Below, one piece after another: positions 63,173-64,000 of a stretch of 64,000 nt of DNA. Origin of the DNA: Syngnathus acus. Lineage: Eukaryota > Chordata > Actinopteri > Syngnathiformes > Syngnathidae. The translations under genes were made by a program, and so were the position numbers. Every line of letters starts with the position of its first letter. Position 1 is the stretch's first letter. Location of the stretch: the NCBI RefSeq assembly GCF_901709675.1, contig NC_051100.1:558001-622000 (forward strand), given 5' to 3'. The notes beneath the pieces were generated by a model. It ran no database searches and was not told the origin of the DNA. It saw only the letters and a program-made list of their open reading frames with translations.

Positions 63173-63263
63173 ATGTCGCTCGATGTGGAGCTCGCCATCC
63201 TCAGAGGCTTTCTAACACCCTGTGAGGAGACGGCATGGAAACAGGACATCTACAGCATCCCAG
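63173..63263 (+). CDS. ttc27: Tetratricopeptide repeat protein 27, first coding exon (partial gene)
   Basis: The exon encodes MSLDVELAILRGFLTPCEET followed by AWKQDIYSIP and ends at a consensus donor (ATCCCAG/GTGAGAG, phase 1). The words ELAILRGF and WKQ match the N-terminus of human TTC27, a TPR protein (Emw1 family) linked to pre-mRNA and snRNP/U5 assembly. TTC27 follows BIRC6 in human, which supports the call although only 30 residues are seen. The chosen ATG is the one giving the family N-terminus; an in-frame upstream ATG at 63128 would add 15 residues unlike the family. The rest of the gene lies beyond the right edge. Confidence 0.82.
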
Positions 63264-64000
63264 GTGAGAGCCAAAAACATCAACCCTGTCGTCAGGGACT
63301 GGACGCCTTGACACGCAGGCAGGCACACTTGTTTCTCTGATTTAGTCTGAGGTAGGTCCGCCCGAGTGTACAATCAAGCAATGTTCTGTTGCAAGCACCC
63401 CGATTGAAAACGAAAAACCAAACCAAACAAAAACTCATTGACTTTCCTGGGGCTTGTGTTTACTAAGACGCGATGAACGAGGTCGTGCCTGATTCCGTTC
63501 AATAATTCACGGATTGAACAACGCCTACTTAACTAATGGCCATATATATATCTCGTTGATAGCAATCCATCCAAAATGTATATGCACGCGTGTGACTGCT
63601 GTTTGGGTTTTGAATAAGCTGACATACCTGATTTCTTCCTGATTGAATCATTCCAGTGCGCTTTGTGAAGCTGTTACGCTTGTTCCCCCAGCCTTTGGCA
63701 TCCTTTTTCTGCATTAGAAAAGTGTCACCGCACTCCATCAAGCAAATAGCTCGCAACATTGGATACTAGTTAACTTTTGTGGATTTTATTGATCATCCTT
63801 TATTAAAACTAATAATTACTCTCGCTAAAGACATGGAAAGTGCAATATTGCATCATAGTGCCAATGAACTATGGAGGAGCTTCATTTCGTCCGACCGGAA
63901 GTAGAGCTGGCCAAATGATGCCCATGGGCCACATCCTGGGCAAATGATGCCCACGGGCCACACCCTGTCAGTCCTTCCTTCCTTCCTTCCTTCCTTCCTT
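63264..64000. other. TTC27 intron 1 (start)
   Basis: No second exon is visible. A 30-bp motif is directly repeated (about 63,911-63,965, GCAAATGATGCCCA-type copies), and the window ends inside a (CCTT)n tract from 63,969. Confidence 0.6.

Overview
This is nuclear DNA of a vertebrate, almost certainly a teleost fish. The evidence is GT-AG introns mostly of 60-400 bp, dense simple repeats, fish-type interspersed repeats (palindromic hAT MITEs, a SINE-like element), and vertebrate proteins with fish-specific residues. I cannot name the species. There are no CRISPR arrays, operons or rRNA genes, and I recognised no tRNA or virus.

Layout, left to right. PDZD8 (minus strand; only its first coding exon is inside). 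EDARADD (plus), which converges on an AHNAK-like gene (minus, three coding exons, 1,269 codons). About 6 kb of repeat-rich intergenic DNA follows. EXO1 (minus, 13 coding exons, 758 codons) is head-to-head with YIPF4 (plus, six exons, 237 codons). BIRC6 (plus) fills about 35 kb with 73 coding exons from the N-terminal beta-propeller through the BIR zinc finger to the C-terminal UBC domain. The first exon of TTC27 (plus) lies near the right edge. YIPF4-BIRC6-TTC27 is the order I know from human 2p22.3; PDZD8, EDARADD and EXO1 sit on other human chromosomes.

The most interesting element is hidden in the 4.5-kb intron between BIRC6 exons 64 and 65. On the opposite strand there is an intact 49-codon ORF preceded by a good 3' splice site and a good Kozak context. 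It encodes an acidic N-terminus plus one membrane helix ending in VYIYTTL, which I recognise as the TUNAR/BNLN microprotein. The location matches the zebrafish transcript first named linc-birc6 or megamind and described as a lncRNA.

I checked every BIRC6 exon for phase. All junctions are consistent, but exon 54 is one nucleotide short: conserved frames before and after about 46,083 disagree by one base. This is either an assembly error or a real frameshift. Other points of note are a GC-AG intron in BIRC6, a (GGGGCT)n repeat encoding poly-Gly-Ala in the AHNAK-like gene, a nested MITE pair with an exact 8-bp target duplication, a 132-bp foldback palindrome, and a TCTCGCGAGA element in the BIRC6 promoter.
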